Assembly (NCBI RefSeq): GCF_026340655.1
Contig: NZ_JAPEOZ010000001.1
Location: 372,001-436,000, forward strand
Direction: 5' to 3'
Length of the DNA: 64,000 bases
Origin: Streptomyces sp. NBC_01275
Lineage (GTDB): Bacteria > Actinomycetota > Actinomycetes > Streptomycetales > Streptomycetaceae
Each line of letters opens with the position of its first letter. Position 1 is the stretch's first letter. Under the pieces are notes generated by a model that was not told the DNA's origin, ran no database searches, and worked only from the letters and a program-made list of their open reading frames with translations. A program made the position numbers and the translations under genes. Positions 15,571 to 24,196 of the stretch are shown in pieces.

Positions 15571-17049
15571 GTGCCCGCACCCACCGACGAGCAGATCCAA
15601 GCCTCCGACACCTTTCGATCAGGGCGCCACCTCGTCCTGCAAGCGGGAGCCGGTACCGGCAAGACCACCACCCTCGCGATGCTCGCTGCCAGCAACAAAA
15701 AACGCGGTCGTTACCTGGCCTTCAACAAGGACATCGCTCGCGATGCCGCCAATCGTTTTCCTCGCACCGTGATCTGCAAGACGGCCCATGCGACCGCGTA
15801 CGCAGCACTGGGCCACCGTTATGCCGGCCGACTCAACGGCCCTCGCCAGCCTGCCTGGAAGACGGGCCAGGCCCTCGGTGTCACCCGGCCCATCCGCATC
15901 GGCGATCACGAGATCAGCCACAAGACCCTCTCGCACACGGTGCTACGCGCCGTGACGCGCTTCTGCTACTCCGCCGATCGCACTCTGGCCCGCCAGCATG
16001 TGCCGCATCTTCGCCGCCTGGCAACACCCGCCGAACACGCGCAACTCGCTGAAGTGGTCCTGCCGTTCGCGGCCAAGGCCTGGGCCGACCTGCAGAACCC
16101 AGACCAGGGCATGGTCCGCTTCGAACACGACCACTACTTGAAGATGTGGGCCCTGACCCAACCCAAGATCGAAACGGACTTCCTCTTCCTCGACGAAGCC
16201 CAGGACACCAACCCCGTCCTGGAACAGGTCTTCACCGCCCAACGCGACCACGCCCAACTCGTCATGGTCGGCGACTCGGCCCAAGCCATTTACGGCTGGC
16301 GCGGCGCCTGCGACGTGATGACCGACTTCGACGCCGACGCGCTCACCCTGACCCGTTCCTTCCGCTTCGGCCCTCTCCTCGCCGAAGAGGCCAACCGCTG
16401 GCTCGAACTCGCCGAGTCGCCCATTCGCCTGACCGGAAGCGACATGATCCCCACCGAGATCGGAGACGTCGCGCACCCGGACGCCGTGCTGTGCCGCACC
16501 AACATCGGTGCCATGGCCGAAGTCATGCAACTTCTCTCCGAAGGACGCCGCGTCGCCCTTGCTCGCGGCGGACACACGCTCGCCTCCCTGGCGCTGGCAG
16601 CTCGCGACCTCAAAGAAGGCCGCCGCACAACCCACCCCGAACTCGTTCTCTTCGCCTCCTGGGGCGACGTACAGGACTACGCGGTCTACGACCCGGCCGG
16701 CGGCGACCTCCAGCCGTTCGTCGACCTCGTCGACACGCACGGTCCCGACGCCATCCTGGCCGCAGTCGACGAGCTCACCGACGAGGAGCACGCCGACGTG
16801 ACCGTGTCCACGGCTCACAAGGCCAAGGGGCGTGAATGGTCGACCGTCCGGATCGGGGACGACTTCCCACCTCCCAAGGACACCGATCAAAGTGACGCCG
16901 AGGGCCGCCCAATCCCGGAAGCTGTCAACGACACCGACGCCCGCCTCGCATACGTTGCGGTTACGCGTGCGCGCCGCAGGCTTGACCTCGGCGGTCTGTC
17001 ATGGATCGACGACCATCGAGCTCGACAACTGATTGCCAGCGAGGTATAG
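15571..17049 (+). CDS. UvrD/Rep-like superfamily 1 DNA helicase
   Basis: A 492-residue SF1A-type helicase. Motifs in order are TDEQIQA (Q-like), AGAGTGKTTT (25-34, Walker A), FLDEAQDTNP (Walker B), GDSAQAIYGWRGA (motif III), LTRSFRFGP (motif IV), VSTAHKAKGREW (motif V) and YVAVTRARRRL (motif VI). It is shorter than UvrD (about 720), with reduced 1B/2B subdomains, like small helicases of phages and mobile elements. GTG 15571 follows a GAGGAG site by about 6 nt. It closes an XRE-DUF6083-unknown-helicase run. A role in element maintenance, replication or defence is possible. Confidence 0.9.
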   Translation: MPAPTDEQIQASDTFRSGRHLVLQAGAGTGKTTTLAMLAASNKKRGRYLAFNKDIARDAANRFPRTVICKTAHATAYAALGHRYAGRLNGPRQPAWKTGQALGVTRPIRIGDHEISHKTLSHTVLRAVTRFCYSADRTLARQHVPHLRRLATPAEHAQLAEVVLPFAAKAWADLQNPDQGMVRFEHDHYLKMWALTQPKIETDFLFLDEAQDTNPVLEQVFTAQRDHAQLVMVGDSAQAIYGWRGACDVMTDFDADALTLTRSFRFGPLLAEEANRWLELAESPIRLTGSDMIPTEIGDVAHPDAVLCRTNIGAMAEVMQLLSEGRRVALARGGHTLASLALAARDLKEGRRTTHPELVLFASWGDVQDYAVYDPAGGDLQPFVDLVDTHGPDAILAAVDELTDEEHADVTVSTAHKAKGREWSTVRIGDDFPPPKDTDQSDAEGRPIPEAVNDTDARLAYVAVTRARRRLDLGGLSWIDDHRARQLIASEV

Positions 17050-17105
17050 CGATCGAATACGGCCCTCACTCTTAACAGCCCCTTGCTGGACTGGTCGACA
17101 CAGGA

Positions 17106-18221
17106 TCAGACGCCCCTTCCGCTCGCCCTGTGCTCCTCGTCGCGGTGAGTGAGCACGATGCGTGCAGCTGCGGACTTGTCCACCCCGGCAGCATGGCTGA
17201 ACAGGTTCATGAGCGCCGTTCCTGCCCAAGGATGACCCATTTGCTGAAATAGCACCTCGTAGTAGCGAGCCAGGGCGGCCATCTGTGGACCGTCACCGCT
17301 ATCAACCTCCGCGGCTCCGTTGTGCAGGCCGGCCAGTAGGAAGGGCAGTGATGAGTCGGAGACCCAAGGCTGCGTCAGGGCTTGGACGGAGAGTTTCTGC
17401 AGGTTGCTAGACCTGTGGGAAGGCAGCGTTGCCCGCCAGAGGCCCGCGTAAGCAACTGCCAGCCAGGCCGAAGCATGGTCCGGTTCAGAATCGATGACCT
17501 GTGCAACTGCATCGAGGACCAACCGCACCACGCCCTGCGGATCGCTCCAGGCCGTCGGTCGTGCGATCGCGGCAGCAACCCCTCGTGCGTGCCAGCCGTC
17601 GGCTTGCGCTGCGAAACCGTACAGGTCGCTAGAGAAGGGGATGTCCATGTAGAAATGCCGCAGGAGTTCCGCTCTCAGGGCCATTGCCTCCTGCGGTGTC
17701 ATGGTCTGCTGGCGTTGGCATGCGTCGATCAGGGCGAGCGTTCCGAATGCGGGTACACCCGCCGACCGGGCGAACGTGCGCAGAGCTCAGTCGTCGCACC
17801 ACAACACCAGGCCGTGCTCCTTGGCATGATCCAAGGCCGTGAGCCATACCTCCGTGCCGCGGCCGGCACGCAACCCCGGCAGTGCACGCAGCTCTGGTCG
17901 AGCCACTCGGGGCAGTGAGCGCACGATGTCGGCGGCACGCTCAAGGGTGCGACGCAAGGCACGCACCTGCCCGTCCGGAACAACGTGAAGAGTCGGCCGC
18001 GATTCGTCCTCGTTCCAGACCAGCGTGACATCGGACCGCAGGGCGAAAGAGTCGACGGCGTGGAAAACGTCGCCGGCGATCTGGTCGGTTGTCACGATGC
18101 TCTGGCAGGAGCCGATGAGCCGTTCGGCGGCGCCCGGCCCCAACAGGGCGAGAGACACCACCGCGCTCGTATCCACGACCACCCGCCGGGTCAGCGCGAC
18201 CTGGATTGCGCCTGCTTCCAC
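17106..18221 (-). pseudogene. PIN-domain protein broken by an in-frame TGA
   Basis: One open frame of 372 codons except for a TGA at 17789-17787. Before it: VVVDTSAVVSLALLG (first Asp), TEVWLTALDHAKEHG (Glu), LVLWCDD (last Asp pair). After it, still in frame: ALRTFARSAGVPAFGTLALI, which is the normal end of a PIN domain. A helical C-terminal domain of about 200 residues follows (MTPQEAMALRAELLRHFYMD onward). The stop replaces the residue after DD, where Arg (CGA) would need a single C-to-T change. PIN domains are usually ribonucleases. The start is uncertain; GTG 18221 is used. Convergent with the helicase gene. Confidence 0.72.
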
Positions 18222-18655
18222 AGTGATTGCGGACGGGTCGGAGGCGAACAGGCCAGGACGCTCTGCAGTGAGCCGCAGGCTGGATCTCCCTCACGACGTG
18301 GACGGCGAGACCGGTGAGTTACCCAGACTCTCCAGCAGCGGCTTGCCGCCACGAGCCACTACTTCTCCCAAAAAACGCATGATGCGGGCGATTGCAGCCA
18401 GACCGCCCTGGCACCCGCAGACTGCCGGTCTCACGCAGCGTGACGATCCAAAATGCGTGCCCTTCACTGGTTGCGCATTTGCCTCGGACAACCGGTCCGG
18501 AACCGTTGCGCACGTCTGCTGGAACCGCAGGCCACAGCTCCGGCGTTGCGCACGAAATCGCGCACCCTACACTCCTTTTGTAGGATCCGCGGATCCGCAA
18601 CTACCTCTTGTCGATCCTTTGTGATCCTTAGGTGCCTCGCGATGCTGAGTCGCCA
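18222..18655. other. Non-coding right edge of the island
   Basis: No convincing gene. It holds a perfect 14-nt palindrome GGATCCGCGGATCC (18583-18596), three GTTGCGCA words (for example 18503-18510 and 18544-18551), and a 44-nt stretch (18533-18576) that recurs at 44343-44389. About 18655 the sequence changes to the truncated alpha/beta hydrolase. This is the likely promoter region of the PIN gene and the island boundary. Confidence 0.55.
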
Positions 18656-19220
18656 TATGGGACAGATGCGGTGAGTGCCCCGAAGGGATACGGACGCTGC
18701 GCGCAGCCTGGGCGGCCCACTCCTCCTGAACGGCCGGCGGCAGCGCCGGATCCTCGGTGGCCACGATGTAGGTGAGAGGGAGGCCCGTGGGGGCGGCGCC
18801 GAGCGTCTGGGTAAAGGCGCCCATCCCCTGCCAGTCGAGTCGTTCAACGGCTTCGCCGGCCAGCTGGGGATCGACGCCGCTGAAAATCGACTCTCTCGCG
18901 TCTCCGGCCTTGACCGCAAGGCCGTCGGACGAGTGAATCCAGGTGGGCGGGAAGTCTCCGCCCATCCACTTCATCATGGAGACGCCCGGGACCAACACGA
19001 AGGCAGCGATGTAGACGAGTTCGGTGACCTGGCCGGCATCAGCGGCGGCCCACGTCGCGGGAACGCCGCCGTAGGAGTGGGCAGCCAGAACGACGCGCCC
19101 GTCGACGGAGTCGATCTCGGCGCGTACGGTCGCGACGTCCTCGGTCAGCCCTCGCGTCGCGGCGCTGTCCGGTCCTCGAGTGGGGGCCGATCGGTTGAAC
19201 GGCAGGTCGTCGCACGGCAT
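18567..19220 (-). pseudogene. Truncated alpha/beta hydrolase
   Basis: The frame contains VVLAAHSYGGVPATWAA (nucleophile Ser), YIVATEDPALPP (Asp) and RIPSGHSPHLSH (His), so a whole catalytic triad of an EstC/menaquinone-hydrolase-like alpha/beta hydrolase is visible. The first 30-40 residues of the family, including the first strand and oxyanion loop, are missing; the frame begins directly at a terminator hairpin. After SH (near 18655) the last helix is replaced by unrelated sequence MATQHREAPKDHKG. Both ends are therefore lost. Probably not functional. Confidence 0.7.
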
Positions 19221-19251
19221 GGCATCCGCACCCGGTCCCGGTGCGGATGCC
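19221..19251 (-). terminator. Hairpin terminator of the SnoaL/MBL operon
   Basis: GGCATCCGCACC (19221-19232) and GGTGCGGATGCC (19240-19251) form a perfect 12-bp stem with a 7-nt loop. It starts 10 nt beyond the stop of the last operon gene. There is no T-tract. Confidence 0.75.
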
Positions 19252-19261
19252 ACCGCGGACC

Positions 19262-19642
19262 TCAGAACATGGTGTTGTCGTTGGCGCTCTTCTCCGGCAC
19301 CTCCTGGATCACGTCCCAGTGCTCGACGATCTTCCCGTCGACGACGCGCCAGAAGTCCGCGACGGCCATGCCGCGGTCGCCGGGCTTGAGGTGCAGGTTG
19401 CTGTGGGTGACCACCAGGTCCCCTTCGGCGACGGCCCTCTTGATGTCCAGCCGCAGGTCGGGGAACTGCCCGCGCAGCCAGTGGACATAGCCGACGAACG
19501 CCTGCGGACCGTCCTGCGCCTCGGGGTTGTGCTGGGTGTAGCTGTCGCCGAGGTGGGCTTCGGCGGCCTGGTCCGGCTGGTAGTCGTTGAACGCCTGCTC
19601 ATAGAAGGCGATCACCAGAGCCTTGTTGTCGTCAGCCGACAT
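19262..19642 (-). CDS. SnoaL-like nuclear transport factor 2 family protein
   Basis: 126 residues of the NTF2-like alpha+beta cone fold in its SnoaL version. Visible are ALVIAFYEQAFNDYQPDQAA, SYTQHNPEAQDGPQAFVGYV, DLVVTHSNLHL and VADFWRVVDGKIVEHWDVIQ, with the His/Asp residues typical of the pocket. ATG 19642 has GGAG 6-9 nt before it; the frame reaches GTG/ATG codons further upstream without a ribosome site. Last of four co-directional genes. These proteins are small isomerases, hydratases or binding proteins; the activity here is unknown. Confidence 0.85.
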   Translation of the reverse strand: MSADDNKALVIAFYEQAFNDYQPDQAAEAHLGDSYTQHNPEAQDGPQAFVGYVHWLRGQFPDLRLDIKRAVAEGDLVVTHSNLHLKPGDRGMAVADFWRVVDGKIVEHWDVIQEVPEKSANDNTMF

Positions 19643-19676
19643 GCGGATCTCCTGCGTTGTAGTGGTACGCAACACG

Positions 19677-20087
19677 TCAGTCGGTCATGGCCTCGCGCAC
19701 CAGCGCCGTGTCGACGAACTGTTCGAAGCGCACGATGAGTCCGCCGCGGACGACGAAGTGGTGGGCGACGCGGACGTCGACCGGCTTGCCGGTGGCCTTG
19801 TTGGCCGCGGTGTAGCGGGCCAGGACGACGACGTTCTCGCCGTCGACGACGTAGGTGTCGTCATGGGCGGTCCAGCCCTCCCAGTCCTGGCCGAGCTTCT
19901 CCATCACGTTCGACGTGACGCCGTCGGGGGTGCGGTAGGTGCCCGAGAGGGGGAAGCCGGCCATCTCCGTCCACTCCACATCGGGCGCGAGAGTGGCGCG
20001 CAGGGCCTCCAGGTCGCCCGCGGAGGAGGCCAGGTACTGGCGGCGGACGACGTCGGCGGGGGCCGTAGAAGTGGCGAACTCGCTCAC
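19677..20087 (-). CDS. SnoaL-like (NTF2 superfamily) protein
   Basis: 136 residues, start GTG 20087 just after the stop of the metallo-hydrolase gene (GTG 20099 is an alternative inside that gene). The fold is shown by VVRRQYLASSAGDLEALRAT, LAPDVEWTEMAGFPLSGTYR, YVVDGENVVVLARY and VAHHFVVRGGLIVRFEQFVD, the limonene-epoxide-hydrolase/ketosteroid-isomerase-like pattern (nuclear transport factor 2). It is paralogous in fold to the next gene but not close in sequence. Probably a stress- or metabolite-related small enzyme. Confidence 0.85.
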   Translation of the reverse strand: MSEFATSTAPADVVRRQYLASSAGDLEALRATLAPDVEWTEMAGFPLSGTYRTPDGVTSNVMEKLGQDWEGWTAHDDTYVVDGENVVVLARYTAANKATGKPVDVRVAHHFVVRGGLIVRFEQFVDTALVREAMTD

Positions 20088-20089
20088 GG

Positions 20090-20896
20090 TCAGCCCCACT
20101 TCATCTCGCCCTTGGCGACCTTCGCACCGATCTGCGCGGCGATCAACATGCCGTTGTCGGGGTAGCGCTGGACGAGCCCCTCGGTCAGCGCGGCACCGTC
20201 GGCCGCCTTGCCGAGCTCCTCCTCGAACGCGACGAGGTAGTCGCGGGTGGCGGTGATGGCGGAGACGTCGGCCGCGGCGCCGGGGAGACGGTGGCCGGGG
20301 ACGACCAGCTCCGGGTCGAGGGCGGCCATCTCGTCCAGCAGCTTGATCCAGGCGGCGCGGGACTCGGGGGTGGCGGTGTCGGCGACCCAGACGTGCTCCT
20401 GCTGGAAGATCAGGACACCGCCGAGCACGGCGCGGGACTCGGCCTGCCAGAGGTAGTGCCGGTCGGACAGCTCCTCGGAGCCGCCCTTGAGCTCGAAGCG
20501 GTGGCCCTCCAGGGTGAGGTCGCCGGTCAGCGGCCCCAGATCGACGAGGCGGGTGGGGAGGTTCGGGCCGAGCGCCGCCCAGGCCTTCAGCTTGCCCTCG
20601 TAGGAGTGCTTGATGTGCTCGATGACGATCGGGGTGGCGACGAACTTCGCCTCGGGGAAGGCGTCGGCGATGACCTCGGCGCCGAAGTAGAAGTCCGGGT
20701 CGCCGTGGGAGACGAAGACCGTGGTGAGCTTCTTGCCGGAGTCGAGAATCTCGGCGGCCAGGCGGTGGCCGTCGGCGCGGGTGAAGCCGGCGTCGACCAG
20801 CAGCGCCTCGTTCTCGCCGGTGACGAGGGTGGCGGTCTTGTTCTTGCTGCCGGCCGGGAAGTCCAGGTCGAGGACCTTGAAGTCGAGGGTGCTCAT
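20090..20896 (-). CDS. MBL-fold metallo-hydrolase
   Basis: 268 residues from ATG 20896, with AAGGAGC 9 nt upstream. The metallo-beta-lactamase fold is clear: NEALLVDAGFTRADGHRLAA, FVSHGDPDFYFGAEVI, VVPGHRLPG. The usual HxHxDH motif reads SHGDPDF, so one or two zinc ligands differ from the canonical set. This SHGDPDFYFG version is common in a group of actinobacterial and proteobacterial MBL proteins found beside SnoaL and DsbA-like genes. Substrate unknown. Confidence 0.87.
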   Translation of the reverse strand: MSTLDFKVLDLDFPAGSKNKTATLVTGENEALLVDAGFTRADGHRLAAEILDSGKKLTTVFVSHGDPDFYFGAEVIADAFPEAKFVATPIVIEHIKHSYEGKLKAWAALGPNLPTRLVDLGPLTGDLTLEGHRFELKGGSEELSDRHYLWQAESRAVLGGVLIFQQEHVWVADTATPESRAAWIKLLDEMAALDPELVVPGHRLPGAAADVSAITATRDYLVAFEEELGKAADGAALTEGLVQRYPDNGMLIAAQIGAKVAKGEMKWG

Positions 20897-20942
20897 GCGA
20901 GGCGCTCCTTTTCGCAAGGGATGGGGGCGGGGCGGGGGAAGC

Positions 20943-21551
20943 TCAGTGAGCGACGAGGCGTTCGTCGACCTCGTCGGCGGTGGCGTGGCCGTAGGCGAGC
21001 GGGGTGACGGAGTCGCCGTCGACGGCCAGCAGAGTGGGGAACCCGGTGACCCCGAACTGGGCCGCCCGGCGGAAGTCGGCGCGGGCTGCAGTCTGCGCCT
21101 CGGGCGCTTCGAAGGCGGCGACGACGGCATCCGCGTCGAGCCCGGCCGCCTGAGCGACCGTCCGGTACGTCGCCGCCTCCGACAGGCTCAGGCCGTCGAC
21201 GTAGAAGGCGTGCTGCAAGGCCGCGGCCTGCTCCGCCACGCGGTCGGGGGCCACCTGGCGCACGGCTGCGACGCCACGGGCGGCGGCCTCGGAGTCCATC
21301 ACGAACGAACCGTCGGCGATCAGCTCCTCGTACGCCTGGCCGAACGTGGCACCGGTCAGTTCGGCGATCTTGGCGTTCGCACCCTGGACGTAGCCGAACT
21401 CGCGGATCGGCACCCGGCGCGAGCCGGTGAACAGACCGCCGGAGACCACCTCGACCGACAGGTCGGGGTGGCGCGAGGTGATCTCGCGCAGGGTCGCGGT
21501 GAATCCGTGCGACCAGCCGCAATAGGCGTCGAAGACGTAGACGAGCTTCAT
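20943..21551 (-). CDS. DsbA-family thioredoxin-fold protein with CGWS motif
   Basis: A 202-residue FrnE/DsbA-like protein. The thioredoxin fold with helical insertion is shown by VYVFDAYCGWSHGF at the N-terminus and FGVTGFPTLLAVDG (cis-Pro loop) at the C-terminus. The active site is C-G-W-S, so the second cysteine is Ser; a dithiol oxidase cycle is not possible and a monothiol, GST-kappa-like or isomerase role is more likely. There is no signal peptide, so it is cytoplasmic. First gene of the four-gene operon; a CTGAC-TC-GTCAG dyad lies at 21614-21625 in its promoter region. Confidence 0.87.
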   Translation of the reverse strand: MKLVYVFDAYCGWSHGFTATLREITSRHPDLSVEVVSGGLFTGSRRVPIREFGYVQGANAKIAELTGATFGQAYEELIADGSFVMDSEAAARGVAAVRQVAPDRVAEQAAALQHAFYVDGLSLSEAATYRTVAQAAGLDADAVVAAFEAPEAQTAARADFRRAAQFGVTGFPTLLAVDGDSVTPLAYGHATADEVDERLVAH

Positions 21552-21921
21552 CGAAGACCTCGGCAGAGAGGGGCGCCCGCCGACTGCGAGCGATTCACCT
21601 GATCAAACAGTAGCTGACTCGTCAGATATTTCCTGACCCCTGTGATCTGGAACACGCGAAAGCGGCCCATGCCAATCAGGCCTGCGCCGCCGCCGGTCCG
21701 CAGATCAGGGAAGTCGAGGCAGTACGTCCCGGGCTGTGTGGCTGAGGATGCGCACCACCGTACCGATCACGTAGGGGACAGCCGGCGCAGCGAGATCGGC
21801 CACCCCGGTCGAACGGCAGCAGTCCCATCCCTTCCCCGGCGGCATGCCGTCGGGACGTGGCCTCCTGCCGCTCGGTTCCCATCGCGATGCCGAGCCGGCA
21901 GGAGGCCCTTCGTCGAGCTGT
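21552..21921. other. Intergenic region with operator-like dyad and terminator
   Basis: No gene seen. CTGACTCGTCAG (21614-21625) is a 12-nt dyad in the AT-richer promoter stretch of the DsbA operon, with TGACC nearby (21634-21638), a likely repressor site. At 21859-21907, GGCCTCCTGCCGCTCGG pairs with CCGAGCCGGCAGGAGGCC except for one bulged base, loop 14 nt, just past the stop of the GH93-like gene: a strong terminator for that minus-strand gene. Confidence 0.65.
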
Positions 21922-23976
21922 TCAGTTGATGCGGACGATCTTCCAGAACTGGTCGTCGATGTTCAGGTCGTTCCACTGCACGACTGCCGCGCCGTTGGCG
22001 GTGGAGGACTGGGCGACGGCGGCGTTGAAGCCGCTGCCCACGTTCTTGAGTTCGTAGTAGCCGTTGCCCGCGTCGGTGAGGGTCCATTTCTGCGAGTTCG
22101 CGGTGGACGGCGTGTTCTGGACGACGGCGGCTCCGGCGGTGGTGGAGCCGTTACGGATGTCCAGGTTCAGGTTGCTGTTGGCGTTCCTGATGGTCCAGGC
22201 TCCGCCGCCGGCGGACTGGAAGGTGAACAGCTGGCAGAAACAGGCCGAGTTCTGCCACTGCTGGGCTGCCGTGTTGGTGGCGGTCGAGCCCTGCGGGATG
22301 TCCAGGTACTTCCCGCTGTTCTTGTTGACGAGGACGTACTGCCCGGTGCCCAACGCCGGCAGAGCGGTCTGGGTGAGGTTCCAGCGCTGGCAGGCGCAAC
22401 TGGTGCCGCTCCACTGGCCGGCGGCGGTACCGGTGGTGGTGGAGGCGTTCGGGATCTCCAGGTACTTGCCGGTGACACGGTTGGTGAGGGTGTAGCCGCC
22501 GGCCGGGTTCGGGGCGACGGCCCACTCGTGGTCCAGGGTGCCGTTGTCGTCCCACTGGAGGATCTTGGCTCCGTCGGCGGTGGACTGGTTCTCCACGCCG
22601 AGGACCTTGCCGCTGGCGACGTTGAGGATCTTGAAGTAGCCGGAGCTCTGCTGCACGAAGCGCCACTGCTGGTCGGTGGCGTTGTCGGCGTTCTGCTGGG
22701 TGGCGTTCGTGCCGTTGGCGGTGGAGACGCCCGCGATGCTCAGCATGAGGTTGCTGCCCGCGTTCGACACGGTGTAGGTGGCGCCGTCCGAGATGCCGCC
22801 GCCCAGGTCGATGGTGCCGTAGGTGACCGGGTTGGAAAGGTTGCTGCCTCCGTTGCCGCCACTGAGCACGAGCAGGCTGTGGCCGTCGGCCAGGGGCACC
22901 ATGCCGCGGCTGTAGCCACCGGCGACGTTGGAGCTGATGCGCGTCCAGGTGTCCGCGGCGCCGTTCTGGGTGTTCAGGAACAGGTCGCTGGTGCTGTAGG
23001 CGCCGACGACCAGCGTGCCGTTCGGACCGCCGGTGGGCAGCCACGTGATGTACGGGGTGCTGGTGGGGACCACTCCGTCCGTCGACCGCAGGGGAATGCC
23101 CGTGACGGAGTTGAAGGCCTCCGGGTCGGCGGAGATCTTGTAGTAGACGGCGAAGTTGCCCGAGGGGGAACCGCCGTACTCGTACGTCATGACGTAGTTG
23201 CCGTTGGGCAGTTTCGCGACGGTGGGCATGCCCGGGCGCTGGCTGTAGGTGGGCATCGCCACGTCGTCCACGACCGGACCCCAGGTGTGGAGGTCGGTGG
23301 TGACCTGGTGCACGACCTTCTGGCCGTGGTCGGGGTCGCGCTGGTCGGAGTAGTAGACGATCAGCTTGCCGTTGGCGTAGAGGAAGAACGGCTCCCATAC
23401 GGGGGTGTTGCCGTTCGTGTCGAACGCCGGGCCGCCGGTGGCGATGTTGCTGACGAAGGTCCAGCTCTGTCCGCGGTCGGTGCTGGCATAGACATCGATC
23501 TTGATGGCCGAGCGGTCGGCGGGGACCGAAGCGCCGGCGGCCAGGATGGTACCGGCCGGGAAGGCGCCCACCGCCGTGGGCAGTTCGAACAGCTCGGGCT
23601 CCCAGCGCATTCCCCAGCCGTTCTGCGTGTCGGCGACCTCGGAGATCTTCGACCAGGAGTTGCCGTTGTCCGTGCTGCGGTAGATCGGGAGGACCGGCGT
23701 GCCGGTGGTGTACTGCTCGAACGTCGCGAGGAGGGTGCCGTTGGCAGAGCCGTTGTGCTGCATACGCATCGCCCGCGGGTAGAGCGACCCGGGCGAGGGC
23801 GCACCCGACGGAGGGGTGTACATCGTCTGTGAGGGACGGGCCAGGGCGTCCGCCCGGCCGGCAGGCAGGGCCGTGGTCATCACCGAGACGAGCAGGATGA
23901 AGGCCAGGGACAAGAAGGAGACGGGACGGGAACGCGGAGCGGCGCCGGGTCTGGCGCCTGTCTGCGCAGGGGACAT
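21922..23976 (-). CDS. Secreted sialidase-fold glycosidase (GH93-like exo-arabinanase) with ricin-type domains
   Basis: 684 residues. A signal peptide spans about 1-45 (FLSLAFILLVSVMTTALPAG, cleavage near ADA). A BNR/sialidase beta-propeller of about 350 residues follows, with repeats such as YRSTDNGNSWSKISE and YASTDRGQSWTFVSN. The YPRAMRMQHNG opening, WEPELFELP and PVWEPFFLYANGKLIVYYSD suggest GH93 exo-alpha-1,5-arabinanase more than a true sialidase; the Asp-box repeats are shared by both. Two C-terminal ricin B-type domains (about 405-684) carry QW motifs (DQQWRF, DHEWAV, SQKWTL, DQFWKI) and would bind polysaccharide. Divergent regulator and sugar genes follow. Substrate is inferred. Confidence 0.8.
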   Translation of the reverse strand: MSPAQTGARPGAAPRSRPVSFLSLAFILLVSVMTTALPAGRADALARPSQTMYTPPSGAPSPGSLYPRAMRMQHNGSANGTLLATFEQYTTGTPVLPIYRSTDNGNSWSKISEVADTQNGWGMRWEPELFELPTAVGAFPAGTILAAGASVPADRSAIKIDVYASTDRGQSWTFVSNIATGGPAFDTNGNTPVWEPFFLYANGKLIVYYSDQRDPDHGQKVVHQVTTDLHTWGPVVDDVAMPTYSQRPGMPTVAKLPNGNYVMTYEYGGSPSGNFAVYYKISADPEAFNSVTGIPLRSTDGVVPTSTPYITWLPTGGPNGTLVVGAYSTSDLFLNTQNGAADTWTRISSNVAGGYSRGMVPLADGHSLLVLSGGNGGSNLSNPVTYGTIDLGGGISDGATYTVSNAGSNLMLSIAGVSTANGTNATQQNADNATDQQWRFVQQSSGYFKILNVASGKVLGVENQSTADGAKILQWDDNGTLDHEWAVAPNPAGGYTLTNRVTGKYLEIPNASTTTGTAAGQWSGTSCACQRWNLTQTALPALGTGQYVLVNKNSGKYLDIPQGSTATNTAAQQWQNSACFCQLFTFQSAGGGAWTIRNANSNLNLDIRNGSTTAGAAVVQNTPSTANSQKWTLTDAGNGYYELKNVGSGFNAAVAQSSTANGAAVVQWNDLNIDDQFWKIVRIN

Positions 23977-24151
23977 TGCGGCTCCCAGGGGAAGGGGTGT
24001 TTCGGGGTCCGCCGGTGCCTGGAACGGCCCAGAGTGACGCGGCGGAGTTCGTGGGACACGGCGCCCGGGGGACGGCCGGGCGGGTGCTGCCGGGCGCGGC
24101 TCACCAGCGCGGGGGCGCGGTGCGACAAACGCGGAACGACGGAGGTGGGGT

Positions 24152-24177
24152 GCCCCGGCGTGTGGGTGCGCCGGGGC
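24152..24177 (-). terminator. Hairpin after the LacI gene
   Basis: GCCCCGGCG (24152-24160) and CGCCGGGGC (24169-24177) form a perfect 9-bp stem with an 8-nt loop, 20 nt beyond the stop of the minus-strand LacI gene and before the GH93-like gene promoter. Confidence 0.65.
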
Positions 24178-24196
24178 GGTGACCCCAGGGGGTGGG

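Noticed and set aside
15943..16890. 315-codon minus-strand frame opposite the helicase
   Set aside because: Only a mirror of the UvrD-like coding frame; the helicase motifs on the plus strand are complete.
18319..18600. Minus-strand open frames upstream of the PIN gene
   Set aside because: No family features, erratic codon use, and no ribosome site; treated as non-coding.
21922..23832. 662-codon plus-strand frame over the sialidase-like gene
   Set aside because: Low-complexity Val/Gly/Asp-rich shadow; the minus strand has signal peptide, Asp boxes and ricin motifs.
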